In this document: positions 6,115 through 12,786 of the stretch, piece by piece
Layout of the letters: each line of letters starts with the position of its first letter
Position numbering within the stretch: the stretch's first letter is position 1
Assembly (NCBI GenBank): GCA_934635385.1
Contig: CAKTZI010000069.1
Location: 1 to 14,039 of the forward strand
DNA from: an uncultured Kiritimatiellota bacterium
Lineage (GTDB): Bacteria; Verrucomicrobiota; Kiritimatiellia; RFP12; UBA1067
Length of the DNA: 14,039 bases
Direction of reading: 5' to 3'
Position numbers and translations under genes: made by a program
Notes under the pieces: model-generated
Databases searched by the model: none
What the model was told of the DNA's origin: nothing
Seen by the model: the letters and a program-made list of their open reading frames with translations, nothing else

Positions 6115-6810
6115 TTACCTCCCCTCCTTGCGGTCTCCGCGCTCGCGACGCTCGCCGCGGCGGTCGCCGCGCGGCGGACGGGCCTGGAAACCCTCTTTCT
6201 TGCAGATCCACACCTTGATGCCGATCTTGCCGGCCGTGGTGTTGGCTTCCGCGAAACCGTAGTCGATGTTGGCGCGGAGCGTGTGCAGCGGCACCTTGCC
6301 CTCGCGGGACCACTCGACGCGCGCGATCTCCGCGCCGTTGATGCGGCCGCCCGCATGGACCTTGATGCCGTCCACGCCCATGTCCATCGCCACCTTCATC
6401 GCGCGCTTCATCGCGCGCTTGAGCATGATGCGGCGCTCGAGCTGCTGGGCGATGCCCTCGGCGACGAGCTGCGCGTCGGCGTCGGCCCCCATGACCTCCT
6501 TGATGTCGAGATAGACCTGCTTCTTGGTCATCTTCTCCAGGTCGGAGCGGATCGCCTCGACGTCACCGCCCTTGCGGCCGATGATCACGCCCGGACGGGC
6601 GCTGAAGATCGTCGCGCGGACGGAGTTCGCGTAGCGCTCGATGAGGATCTTGGAGATGCCGGCCTCGACCAGCTTCGACTTGATCGCCTCGCGGATCTTC
6701 TGGTCCTCGACGAGGAAGGCGCCAAAGGTCTTCTTGGGCGCGAACCAGCGGCTGCCCCAGGCGTGGTTGACGCCGACGCGGAAGCCGATCGGATTGACTT
6801 TCTGTCCCAT
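6115..6810 (-). CDS. rpsC: 30S ribosomal protein S3 (uS3)
   Basis: A 231-residue protein beginning MGQKVNPIGFRVG, the classic S3 start. The KH domain with GVIIGRKGGDVE lies at about residues 73-84, followed by the C-terminal S3 domain (GGRINGAEIARVEW, then PLHTLRANIDYGFAEANTTAGKIG in segments). S3 forms part of the mRNA entry site and helicase. The last roughly 20 residues form a mixed-charge Arg/Glu/Asp-rich tail. The frame is open upstream, but ATG at 6810 has GAAGGAGG in the rplV 3' end and matches the family. Confidence 0.98.
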   Translation of the reverse strand: MGQKVNPIGFRVGVNHAWGSRWFAPKKTFGAFLVEDQKIREAIKSKLVEAGISKILIERYANSVRATIFSARPGVIIGRKGGDVEAIRSDLEKMTKKQVYLDIKEVMGADADAQLVAEGIAQQLERRIMLKRAMKRAMKVAMDMGVDGIKVHAGGRINGAEIARVEWSREGKVPLHTLRANIDYGFAEANTTAGKIGIKVWICKKEGFQARPPRGDRRGERRERGDRKEGR

Positions 6811-6812
6811 GG

Positions 6813-7175
6813 TTACTTGGCCTCCTTCTTGGCCTTGGCCGGCGCGTCCGTGAGAACCACCTTGCAGTGGCACAGGCGGCGCGCGATCGGATGGGCGCTG
6901 CCGCGGGCCGTCGGCCAGTAGCGGCGCATCCGGGTGGATTCGTCAAGGACGCAGAGCTTGACCGTGAGGCCGGCCGCGTTCTCGACGCCGTTGTTGTTCT
7001 TCGCGTTCGCCACGGCGCTCAGGATCGTCTTCTTGATGATCACGGCCGCCTTCTTGGGCGAGAACTCGACGATTTTCAGCGCGTCGGCGGCCTTCTGGCC
7101 CTGGCACGCGCGGCACAGCGGACGCCCCTTGAACGCGGACATGCGCTGATTGCGGGTAATGGCGGTAACTTCCAT
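6813..7175 (-). CDS. rplV: 50S ribosomal protein L22 (uL22), cysteine-rich variant
   Basis: A 120-residue protein. The core LKIVEFSPKKAAVIIKKTI, then SAVANAKNNNG and the C-terminal beta-hairpin region (RMRRYWPTARGSAHPI) identify L22, whose hairpin lines the exit tunnel. Two places diverge from the usual consensus. The N-terminal helix region, normally resembling RLVADLIRGK, reads GRPLCRACQGQK with C21 and C24. The final strand, normally KRTSHITVVL-like, reads RRLCHCKVVL with C102 and C104. C75 is a fifth cysteine. The C-terminus is a Lys/Ala tail. The start at 7175 has AAGGGGA upstream. The identity is certain; the meaning of the cysteines is not. Confidence 0.97.
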   Translation of the reverse strand: MEVTAITRNQRMSAFKGRPLCRACQGQKAADALKIVEFSPKKAAVIIKKTILSAVANAKNNNGVENAAGLTVKLCVLDESTRMRRYWPTARGSAHPIARRLCHCKVVLTDAPAKAKKEAK

Positions 7176-7186
7176 TGCTTATCCCC

Positions 7187-7462
7187 TTACTTGGCCTTTT
7201 CGACCGAGTTGCCGTGACCCTTGAACGTGCGGGTCGGGGCGAACTCGCCGAGACGATGGCCGACCATGTTCTCGGTGATGAAGATCGGCAGGTGCTGCCG
7301 GCCGTTGTGAATCGCGAACGTCAGGCCGACAAACTCCGGGAGCACCATCGAACGACGACTCCACGTCTTGATCGGCTGCTTCTTGCCGCTCGCCTTGATC
7401 TTCTCGACCTTGCGGAGGAGGCTCTCCTCGACATAAGGTCCCTTCTTGAGAGAACGACTCAT
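7187..7462 (-). CDS. rpsS: 30S ribosomal protein S19 (uS19)
   Basis: A 91-residue protein of standard size: MSRSLKKGPYVEESLL at the start, IKTWSRRSMVLPEFVGLTF, HNGRQHLPIFITENMVGH, and KLGEF-like RLGEFAPTRTFKGH at the end. S19 sits in the 30S head and contacts the 50S central protuberance. The start is three bases after the rplB stop and has AGAGGAGG upstream, the strongest type of ribosome-binding site. Confidence 0.98.
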   Translation of the reverse strand: MSRSLKKGPYVEESLLRKVEKIKASGKKQPIKTWSRRSMVLPEFVGLTFAIHNGRQHLPIFITENMVGHRLGEFAPTRTFKGHGNSVEKAK

Positions 7463-7465
7463 GGA

Positions 7466-8290
7466 TTATTTCCTCCTCTTGACGATGACCTTGTTGGACG
7501 CCTTGCGCTTCGCGCGGGTCTTGCCGCCCTTCGCGAGCTTGCCCCACGGCGAACGCGGGTGGCTGCCGCCGGACGTGCGGCCCTCGCCGCCGCCCATCGG
7601 GTGATCGACCGGGTTCATCGCGACGCCGCGCACCGTCGGACGGATGCCGAGGTAGCGCTTGCGGCCCGCCTTGCCGAGCTTGATCGAGCCCCAGTCCTTG
7701 TTGCCGACCGAGCCGACGCACGCGAGGCAGCGGCCGTCGAACATGCGGACTTCGCCCGAAGGCATCTTCAGCGTGACCGTGTTCCCGTCGCGCGCCATCA
7801 CCTGGCAGGCGTTGCCGGCCGAGCGGGCGACCTTCGCGCCCTTGCCCGGCACGAGCTCGATCGAGTGGACGAAGAGCCCCAGCGGGATCTGCGCGAGCGG
7901 CAGGCAGTTGCCGACCGTCGCCTCGGCCTTCGGGCCGTTCATGACCTTCATGCCCTGCTTCAGGCCGTCAGGGGCGAGGATGTAGCTCAGCGTGCCGTCC
8001 GCGTACTCGATGAGCGCGAGGTACGCGCTGCGCGTCGGGTCGTACGCGATCTCCTTGACCGTCGCCTCGACGCCGAACTTGTTGCGCCTGAAATCGACGA
8101 TGCGCAGGCGCTGCTTCGCGCCGCCGCCGTGATGGCGGCATGTGATGCGGCCCTGGTTGTTGCGGCCAGCCGTCTTGCGGACGGCCACCGTCAGGCGCTT
8201 CACCGGCTTCTTTTCGGTGATCTCCTCGAACGTGGCGGACTCGCGGAACCGCATGCCGCACGAACGGGCCTTGTATGTCTTGAGTGCCAT
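7466..8290 (-). CDS. rplB: 50S ribosomal protein L2 (uL2)
   Basis: A 274-residue protein of full length. It has the OB-fold RNA-binding domain (GRNNQGRITCRHHGGG, then RLRIVDFRRNKFG), the SH3-like domain (IPLGLFVHSIELVPGKGAKVARSAG) and the C-terminal GVAMNPVDHPMGGGEGRTSGG, with H230 at the position of the histidine important for peptidyl transferase centre function in E. coli. The usual HNIE motif reads HSIE. It carries six cysteines, including a CLAC pair at C178 and C181. ATG at 8290 has AAGGAG upstream. Confidence 0.98.
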   Translation of the reverse strand: MALKTYKARSCGMRFRESATFEEITEKKPVKRLTVAVRKTAGRNNQGRITCRHHGGGAKQRLRIVDFRRNKFGVEATVKEIAYDPTRSAYLALIEYADGTLSYILAPDGLKQGMKVMNGPKAEATVGNCLPLAQIPLGLFVHSIELVPGKGAKVARSAGNACQVMARDGNTVTLKMPSGEVRMFDGRCLACVGSVGNKDWGSIKLGKAGRKRYLGIRPTVRGVAMNPVDHPMGGGEGRTSGGSHPRSPWGKLAKGGKTRAKRKASNKVIVKRRK

Positions 8291-8304
8291 ATCTTATTCG
8301 CTCC

Positions 8305-8607
8305 TTACGCGAGTTCGATGCGCTCGCCGGCCTTGACCGTCACGATCGCCTTCTTCCACGTGGGTTCCTGGGCCGTCTTGCGCGTGCCGCGGATGTAACG
8401 GAGACCGCCCTTCATGTTGGCGGTGCGGACCGCGAGAACGTGCACGCCGAAGGCCTTCTCGGCCTCGGTGGCGATCTGCGGCTTGCGGGCGTCGCGCGCG
8501 ACCTCGAGGAGGTAGCGGTTCTGAACCGACAGCTGCGACCCCTTCTCGGTGATCAGCACGTCGAGGATGACGCCGTTGGTCTTGGTCTTGAGTTCCTGTT
8601 TCGTCAT
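8305..8607 (-). CDS. rplW: 50S ribosomal protein L23 (uL23)
   Basis: A 100-residue protein with LDVLITEKGSQLSVQNRYLLEV, the AEKAFGVHVLAVRTANMKGG block and GTRKTAQEPTWKKAIVTVKAGERIEL. L23 lies at the tunnel exit and is the main docking site for trigger factor and SRP. The family's usual RP.ITEK start is slightly altered (VLITEKG). ATG at 8607 has GTAAGGAG upstream. Confidence 0.97.
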   Translation of the reverse strand: MTKQELKTKTNGVILDVLITEKGSQLSVQNRYLLEVARDARKPQIATEAEKAFGVHVLAVRTANMKGGLRYIRGTRKTAQEPTWKKAIVTVKAGERIELA

Positions 8608-8620
8608 GACTGAAATCTCC

Positions 8621-9214
8621 TTACTTGGCGATGCGGGCCATGAGCGCGTCGAAACCGGCCTTGTCGCAGACGATCTTGCGGTTCGCCATCACGGTGTACA
8701 CGTCAAGGGCCTGCGCGGTCGAGTAGTCGATCTGCGGAAGGTTGGAGGTCACGAGGACGACCGTGTCGTCGACGTCCTTCTGGACGACGACCGCCGTGCG
8801 CTCCACGCCGAGCTCCTTGAGGAACTTCGCCATGAGCTTCGTCTTCGGCGCCTCGAACGAGAACTCGTCGACGACGATCACGTCGCCCGCTGCGAGACGG
8901 TCGGAGAAGGCGCGCGCGAACGCGAGCTTCCAGACCTTCTTGTTGAGCTTCTGCTCGTAGGAGCGCGGCTTCGGGCCGTGCGCGACGCCGCCGCCGCGCC
9001 ACACGGGCGACTGGCGGAAGCCGGCGCGGGCGTTGCCCGTCCCCTTCTGCTTCCAGGGCTTCTTGTTGGAGCCCGCGACTTCGCCCTTGCTCTTCGTGCA
9101 GGCCGTGCCCGCGCGGAGCGCATTGCGGATGGCGGTAATCGCGTCCTTGACGGCCTGCGCGCCCTTGTCGAGCGTCAGCTGCGCCTGGTCAAAAGTGACT
9201 TCGATCTTCTTCAT
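8621..9214 (-). CDS. rplD: 50S ribosomal protein L4 (uL4)
   Basis: A 197-residue protein, slightly shorter than the E. coli 201. The conserved loop that reaches the exit tunnel is clear: EVAGSNKKPWKQKGTGNARAG, then SPVWRGGGVAHGPKPRSYEQKLNKK. The later FEAPKTKLMAKFLKEL block is also typical. In E. coli L4 represses its own S10 operon by acting on the leader RNA, which makes the structured leader at 10185-10480 of interest. The start is two bases after the rplC stop; the Shine-Dalgarno GAAGGGGG is inside rplC. Confidence 0.98.
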   Translation of the reverse strand: MKKIEVTFDQAQLTLDKGAQAVKDAITAIRNALRAGTACTKSKGEVAGSNKKPWKQKGTGNARAGFRQSPVWRGGGVAHGPKPRSYEQKLNKKVWKLAFARAFSDRLAAGDVIVVDEFSFEAPKTKLMAKFLKELGVERTAVVVQKDVDDTVVLVTSNLPQIDYSTAQALDVYTVMANRKIVCDKAGFDALMARIAK

Positions 9215-9216
9215 GC

Positions 9217-9864
9217 TTACTTAGCCCCCTTCTTCACGTTGTTCTTGAGGGACTTGCGGACGAACACGATGCCGTTGCGGGCGCCCGGAATCGAGCCCTT
9301 GACGAGAATCGCGTTGTCTTCGGGACGGATCTGCACGACCTCGAGGTTCGTGACCTTGCGGTTCACGTCGCCCATGTCGCCCGGCATCTTCTTGCCCTTC
9401 TCGATCCAGCCGGGGAGGTCGCGCGCCGCGAGGCCGCCCGTGCGGCGCTTCGAGTGGCCGCCGTGCGTCATGTTGCCGCCCGCGAAGCCCCACTTCTTGA
9501 GGACGCCCGCGAAGCCCTTGCCCTTCGTCACGCCGGAGACGTCGACGTACTTGACGCCCTCGAAGTTCGCGACCGTCACGGCCTTTCCGACTTCAAGCGT
9601 CTCGCCCGCGTCAAGCGCGAACTCCTTGAGGACCTTGGCGCACGCGACGCCGGCCTTCTCGAAATGCGTCCGCTCGGCCTTCGAGAGACGCTGCGGCTTC
9701 TGCGAGCCGAACGCCACCTGCGCGGCGACGTAGCCGTCCTTCTCGAGGGTCTTGAGCTGGACGACCGGGCAGGGTCCGCACTCGATGACGGTCACGCACG
9801 TGCGCTTGCCGTCGGCGTCGAACACCTGGGTCATGCCAATCTTCTTGCCAATCAAGCCTTCCAT
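9217..9864 (-). CDS. rplC: 50S ribosomal protein L3 (uL3)
   Basis: A 215-residue protein with MEGLIGKKIGMTQVFDADGK at the start, VTKGKGFAGVLKKWGFAGG and MTHGGHSKRRTGG in the extended loop, then KGKKMPGDMG and ILVKGSIPGARNG. L3 binds early in 50S assembly and its loop reaches the peptidyl transferase centre. The frame is open upstream through rpsJ, but ATG at 9864 gives the family N-terminus and follows GAGAGGAG with suitable spacing, 11 bases after the rpsJ stop. Confidence 0.98.
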   Translation of the reverse strand: MEGLIGKKIGMTQVFDADGKRTCVTVIECGPCPVVQLKTLEKDGYVAAQVAFGSQKPQRLSKAERTHFEKAGVACAKVLKEFALDAGETLEVGKAVTVANFEGVKYVDVSGVTKGKGFAGVLKKWGFAGGNMTHGGHSKRRTGGLAARDLPGWIEKGKKMPGDMGDVNRKVTNLEVVQIRPEDNAILVKGSIPGARNGIVFVRKSLKNNVKKGAK

Positions 9865-9875
9865 GTCGACTCCTC

Positions 9876-10184
9876 TCAGACCTTGATGGTGATGTCGACG
9901 CCCGCAGGAAGGTTGAGCTTCTTCAGCTCGTCGATCGTCTGCGCGGTCGGGTTGACGATGTCGAGAAGGCGCTTGTGCGTGCGCATCTCGAACTGGTCCA
10001 TGGACTTCTTGTCGACGTTCGGCGAACGGTTCACCGTGTAACGCTCGACGCGGGTCGGCAGTGGGATCGGCCCCACGACCTGCGCACCCGTGCCACGGGC
10101 CGTGTCGATGATGCCACCGACGGCCTGGTCCAGCACACGATGGTCGTATGCCTGGAGGCGGATGCGGACTCTCTGCTGCTGCAT
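9876..10184 (-). CDS. rpsJ: 30S ribosomal protein S10 (uS10), first gene of the operon
   Basis: A 102-residue protein of the standard size, starting QQQRVRIRLQAYDHRVLDQ and continuing with VGPIPLPTRVERYTVNRSPN, SMDQFEMRTHKRLLDIVNP and LPAGVDITIKV. S10 is in the 30S head and is also the NusE transcription antitermination factor. It is the first gene of the cluster; no tuf or fusA precedes it. The start has AAGGA nine bases upstream, at the end of a structured leader of nearly 300 bases. Confidence 0.98.
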   Translation of the reverse strand: MQQQRVRIRLQAYDHRVLDQAVGGIIDTARGTGAQVVGPIPLPTRVERYTVNRSPNVDKKSMDQFEMRTHKRLLDIVNPTAQTIDELKKLNLPAGVDITIKV

Positions 10185-10480
10185 TTTGTCTTTTCCTTGC
10201 TGTTTCTGACTTCGTTTCGGCTCGGCCGCGACCTTTACCGCGGCTTTGCCCCATTGGCCTGGCCTTCGACGGTTACGATCGCCGCGCGCAAGGACGCTCG
10301 CCTTGTTGGCGCAGGAGGCCCGCTAAGGCACCCCATTCGCAACTGAGTCTCCAACCAGTAATCCCCGCAAAACAAGGCTCGCGACCACAACCGTGACCGC
10401 GAGCGTCGAATCTCAGCGGCCACGACGCGACGGGATTGACTCGCCCGTATCGCGACCCTTCTCTTGAGAGAATTGTGCGT
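10185..10480 (-). promoter_or_regulatory. Structured 5' leader of the S10-spc operon
   Basis: About 295 untranslated bases separate the likely start site from rpsJ. On the minus strand, in order, they hold a 14-base palindrome (10459-10472), a terminator-like hairpin (10377-10404), a small CGCC/GGCG hairpin (10299-10311) and a GCCGCG/CGCGGC hairpin (10225-10244) about 40 bases before the start codon. Ribosomal operons are commonly autoregulated through such leaders. In E. coli this is done by L4, but I do not recognise the E. coli L4 leader structure here. No well-supported upstream peptide is visible. Confidence 0.55.
10369..10404 (-). terminator. Candidate attenuator hairpin in the rpsJ leader
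   Basis: Bases 10377-10404 form a 12-bp stem (ten Watson-Crick and two G-U pairs) with arms GCTCGCGGTCAC and GTGGTCGCGAGC around a GGTT loop. It is followed on the minus strand by CTTGTTTT. This is the form of an intrinsic terminator, but it lies about 190 bases before rpsJ and about 75 bases after the predicted start site. That is what transcription attenuation would need. The U tract is interrupted and short, so termination may be partial. Confidence 0.5.
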
Positions 10481-10510
10481 AGTATATCAAAAAGTGCCCC
10501 CCGCGCGCAA
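10481..10510 (-). promoter_or_regulatory. Candidate promoter of the S10-spc operon
   Basis: On the minus strand TATACT (10481-10486) is a good -10 hexamer in the only AT-rich stretch of the intergenic region. TTGCGC (10505-10510) is a weak -35 at 18-base spacing. No other good -10 is obvious between the GH43-fusion gene and rpsJ. The -35 lies within the left arm of the large inverted repeat at 10502-10558. Confidence 0.5.
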
Positions 10511-10558
10511 GGGGGTCTGCGGCGTGAAGACACGAGAGCCCCCGTCTGGAAGCGCGCG
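10502..10558. repeat. Inverted repeat after the sialidase/GH43 gene
   Basis: Outer arms CGCGCGC (10502-10508) and GCGCGCG (10552-10558) and inner arms GGGGG (10511-10515) and CCCCC (10539-10543) can form a long interrupted hairpin, with a small CGTG/CACG stem inside. It begins about eight bases after the stop codon of the upstream gene on the minus strand, so a transcript-end role is reasonable. The T tract typical of intrinsic terminators is missing: TTGCGCG follows the inner stem. Confidence 0.4.
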
Positions 10559-10566
10559 CACAGCGC

Positions 10567-12750
10567 CTACGGCCGCCACGACGTCTTCCAGTCGATCCAG
10601 AGGCGGTCGTTCCCGAACGTGACGGGCAGCCAGACGTAGCGGCTCTCCTCGTGGTTCGCCGGATTCCAGACGTCGAACAGTGCGATGACCTCGTCCGAAC
10701 GCCCCGCGACGGGCAGGAGGAACGTGGACTGCGCGCCCCAGGTGAGTTCAGGTCCCATCCCCGTCTCCGGGCTGACGCCTCGGCAGGGGTTTCCGAGCCG
10801 CTCCCACGGCCCGCGCAGCGACTTCGCGCGGTAGAGCCGCGCCGCGTTCGGCTGCCAGCCCGTGCAGCCCGACCCAAGGAGGAAGTACCACCCGTCCCGC
10901 TTCACGAGCGCCGGGGCCTCCGTCCAGTGCTTCTCGGCCACGCGGAACCAGCGGCCCGTGTAGCCGAGCAGGTCGTCCGTCAGCTCGGCGATGTGGAGCG
11001 TCGCGTTGTATTCCGAGGCGAAGACATGGTAGCACCGTCCGTCGTCGTCGGCGAAGAGCGTCATGTCCCGCGACATCTGCCCCCCGTCGATGTGGCCGAG
11101 GTAGGGGACGCGCGCGCGCACCCGCTCGCTCGGCCCGCCCGGCTCGTTCCCGAGCTCGCGCGACGCGCGCATCGCCTCGGGCGTCCGCTCCTCCGCGCGC
11201 GCGTCCTCCGGCCACGTCCCGGCCGTCGGACGGAACGAGCGCAGGAAGCGGAACGGCCCTTCCGGGCGGTCGGCGACGGCCAGGCCCGTGCGCGCCGCGT
11301 CGTAGCCCCGCCCCTTCAGCTCCAGGTGGAAGTACATGACGTACTGCCCGGTCTTCCGCGAACGCAGGACCTTCGGGCGCTCAAGGATGCAGCCGTCCGC
11401 GATGTCGCTCTGCGGATCGTCCGAGACGGCGAGCGCAATGCCGCGATCCTCCCAGTTCACGAGATCGGACGACGAGTAGACGTGGACGCCCACGTGCGCC
11501 TTGTTGCCGGCGCGGCCGTAGACCTTGTGTTCGCCGTACCACCAGTAGATGCCGCCGTCGAACAGGACGCCCCCGCCGTGCGCGTTGATGACGTGCCCCG
11601 CCGTGTCGTGCCAGAGCGCGCCCGGACGGATCACGGTCTGCCGCGCGCGTCGGGGGACCGGCGCGGACGTCACGACGACCGTCGCGTTGGACGGCGTGCC
11701 CGTGTACCACGCGCAGAGGTCCGTCCTGCCGAGAAGCCGCGTGGCGTTCACGTTGCCCGCATCGTAGACTCGCGGCTCGAAGCCCTCGGCGAGGACCTCC
11801 GGCTCCGGCCACCCCGTCGGATGCGAAAAGATGAAGTCGGCGTCGACGACGCGCCGCTTGAGCCGGCGCGCGCCGCGCTGGTAGTAGTAGTTCGCGACAA
11901 GCCCCGTGCGCACGTCGTAGACGAGGCTCGGCGTCGACTCGTGCACGTCGCCGATGTTCGTCCGCGCCTTTTTCCACGTCCGTCCGCCGTCCGCGCTCGT
12001 CACCTGGAACTGCGTGCCAAGCCCCTGCTCGCACCGCCCGACGATCAGCAGCCGCCCGCCGGGAAGCGCGACGAGGGACGGCTCCGTCACCCACTCCTTC
12101 ACGGACAGCCCCGACTCGACCGTCCGCTGCTCCCACGTGCTCCCGTCGTCCCGGCTGACAAGGATGCCCCAGGAGTTCCCGGTGCCGGCGTAGCTGCCGG
12201 CGAACCAGGGCGAGACGAGGCCGAGTCCCGACACGGACACGATGTCCGTGACCTGCATGGGCATCGGGTCGAGGTGCGGCACGGACACCTTCTCGAACGA
12301 GACGCCGTCCGCCGTGCGGTAAAGCTCGTGGCGGCGCCGCTCCGGCGCGCCCCAGCACCGCACCCAGGCGAGAACGGCGCCCGTCGCGTCGAGGCCGATG
12401 CCCTCGTTGACCTCGCCGACGTCCGGATCCGCCGTGACGACCCGTTCCGGCGACCAGGTGAGTCCGCCGTCCGCCGAGACCTTCGCGTAGACGTCGCGGC
12501 TGCCCACGCCGATGGTGTGCCCGTCCGCCGGAAGACTGCTGTCGCGGCTGTAGGTGCAGACGAGGTTCGTGCCGAACGCCTGGATCATGGGCCACGAATT
12601 GTAGCCCGGCGCGTCCTGCACGACGCGCGCGTTCACCGGCAGCGGGCAGTCAGGCTGGGCAAACGACGCCGCCGCGCAAAGGGCGACGGACAGCAGAGCC
12701 GGCAGAAGGGACATCATCTCCTTCGTCCCGCCGCGCGCATTCTCATTCAT
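10567..12750 (-). CDS. Exported two-domain glycoside hydrolase: BNR sialidase-like domain fused to GH43 (exo-galactanase-like)
   Basis: A 727-residue protein. Residues about 12-31 form a signal peptide core (LLPALLSVALCAAASFA, likely cut before QPDC). Residues about 35-360 are a BNR/sialidase-like beta-propeller with three Asp boxes: S92-A-D-G-G-L-T-W99, S199-R-D-D-G-S-T-W206 and S252-A-D-G-G-R-T-W259. The FRIP-type N-terminal motif of true sialidases is not visible, so sialidase activity is uncertain. Residues about 366-727 look like a GH43 domain of the subfamily 24/34 type (INAHGGGVLF, then YWWYGEHK). Candidate active-site residues are E407, E611 in HWTEAP and Q674 in WGAQSTF. The protein probably removes sugars from complex glycans such as arabinogalactan or mucin-type chains outside the cytoplasm; this is inference. 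ATG at 12750 is chosen over 12768 because AAGGAG lies seven bases upstream. The fusion is unbroken, with no stop or frameshift between domains. Confidence 0.8.
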   Translation of the reverse strand: MNENARGGTKEMMSLLPALLSVALCAAASFAQPDCPLPVNARVVQDAPGYNSWPMIQAFGTNLVCTYSRDSSLPADGHTIGVGSRDVYAKVSADGGLTWSPERVVTADPDVGEVNEGIGLDATGAVLAWVRCWGAPERRRHELYRTADGVSFEKVSVPHLDPMPMQVTDIVSVSGLGLVSPWFAGSYAGTGNSWGILVSRDDGSTWEQRTVESGLSVKEWVTEPSLVALPGGRLLIVGRCEQGLGTQFQVTSADGGRTWKKARTNIGDVHESTPSLVYDVRTGLVANYYYQRGARRLKRRVVDADFIFSHPTGWPEPEVLAEGFEPRVYDAGNVNATRLLGRTDLCAWYTGTPSNATVVVTSAPVPRRARQTVIRPGALWHDTAGHVINAHGGGVLFDGGIYWWYGEHKVYGRAGNKAHVGVHVYSSSDLVNWEDRGIALAVSDDPQSDIADGCILERPKVLRSRKTGQYVMYFHLELKGRGYDAARTGLAVADRPEGPFRFLRSFRPTAGTWPEDARAEERTPEAMRASRELGNEPGGPSERVRARVPYLGHIDGGQMSRDMTLFADDDGRCYHVFASEYNATLHIAELTDDLLGYTGRWFRVAEKHWTEAPALVKRDGWYFLLGSGCTGWQPNAARLYRAKSLRGPWERLGNPCRGVSPETGMGPELTWGAQSTFLLPVAGRSDEVIALFDVWNPANHEESRYVWLPVTFGNDRLWIDWKTSWRP

Positions 12751-12786
12751 CGTTTTCTCCTTGTTCATTATTGCACCCCGCCATCC

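Noticed and set aside
10217..10254. A possible basic N-terminal extension of L3, in an open frame starting at 10254.
   Set aside because: It runs through rpsJ out of frame, and the internal start at 9864 matches the L3 family N-terminus and has a good Shine-Dalgarno. The extension is a GC-rich shadow frame.
10241..10342. A 33-codon upstream reading frame in the rpsJ leader beginning MGCLSGPPAP.
   Set aside because: There is no convincing Shine-Dalgarno, the composition is what random GC-rich sequence gives, and it ends without relation to the hairpins. A leader peptide cannot be excluded but is not supported.
12768..12768. An alternative start six codons upstream for the glycosidase fusion.
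   Set aside because: It lacks a Shine-Dalgarno; AAGGAG is correctly spaced for the ATG at 12750. The protein is otherwise unchanged.
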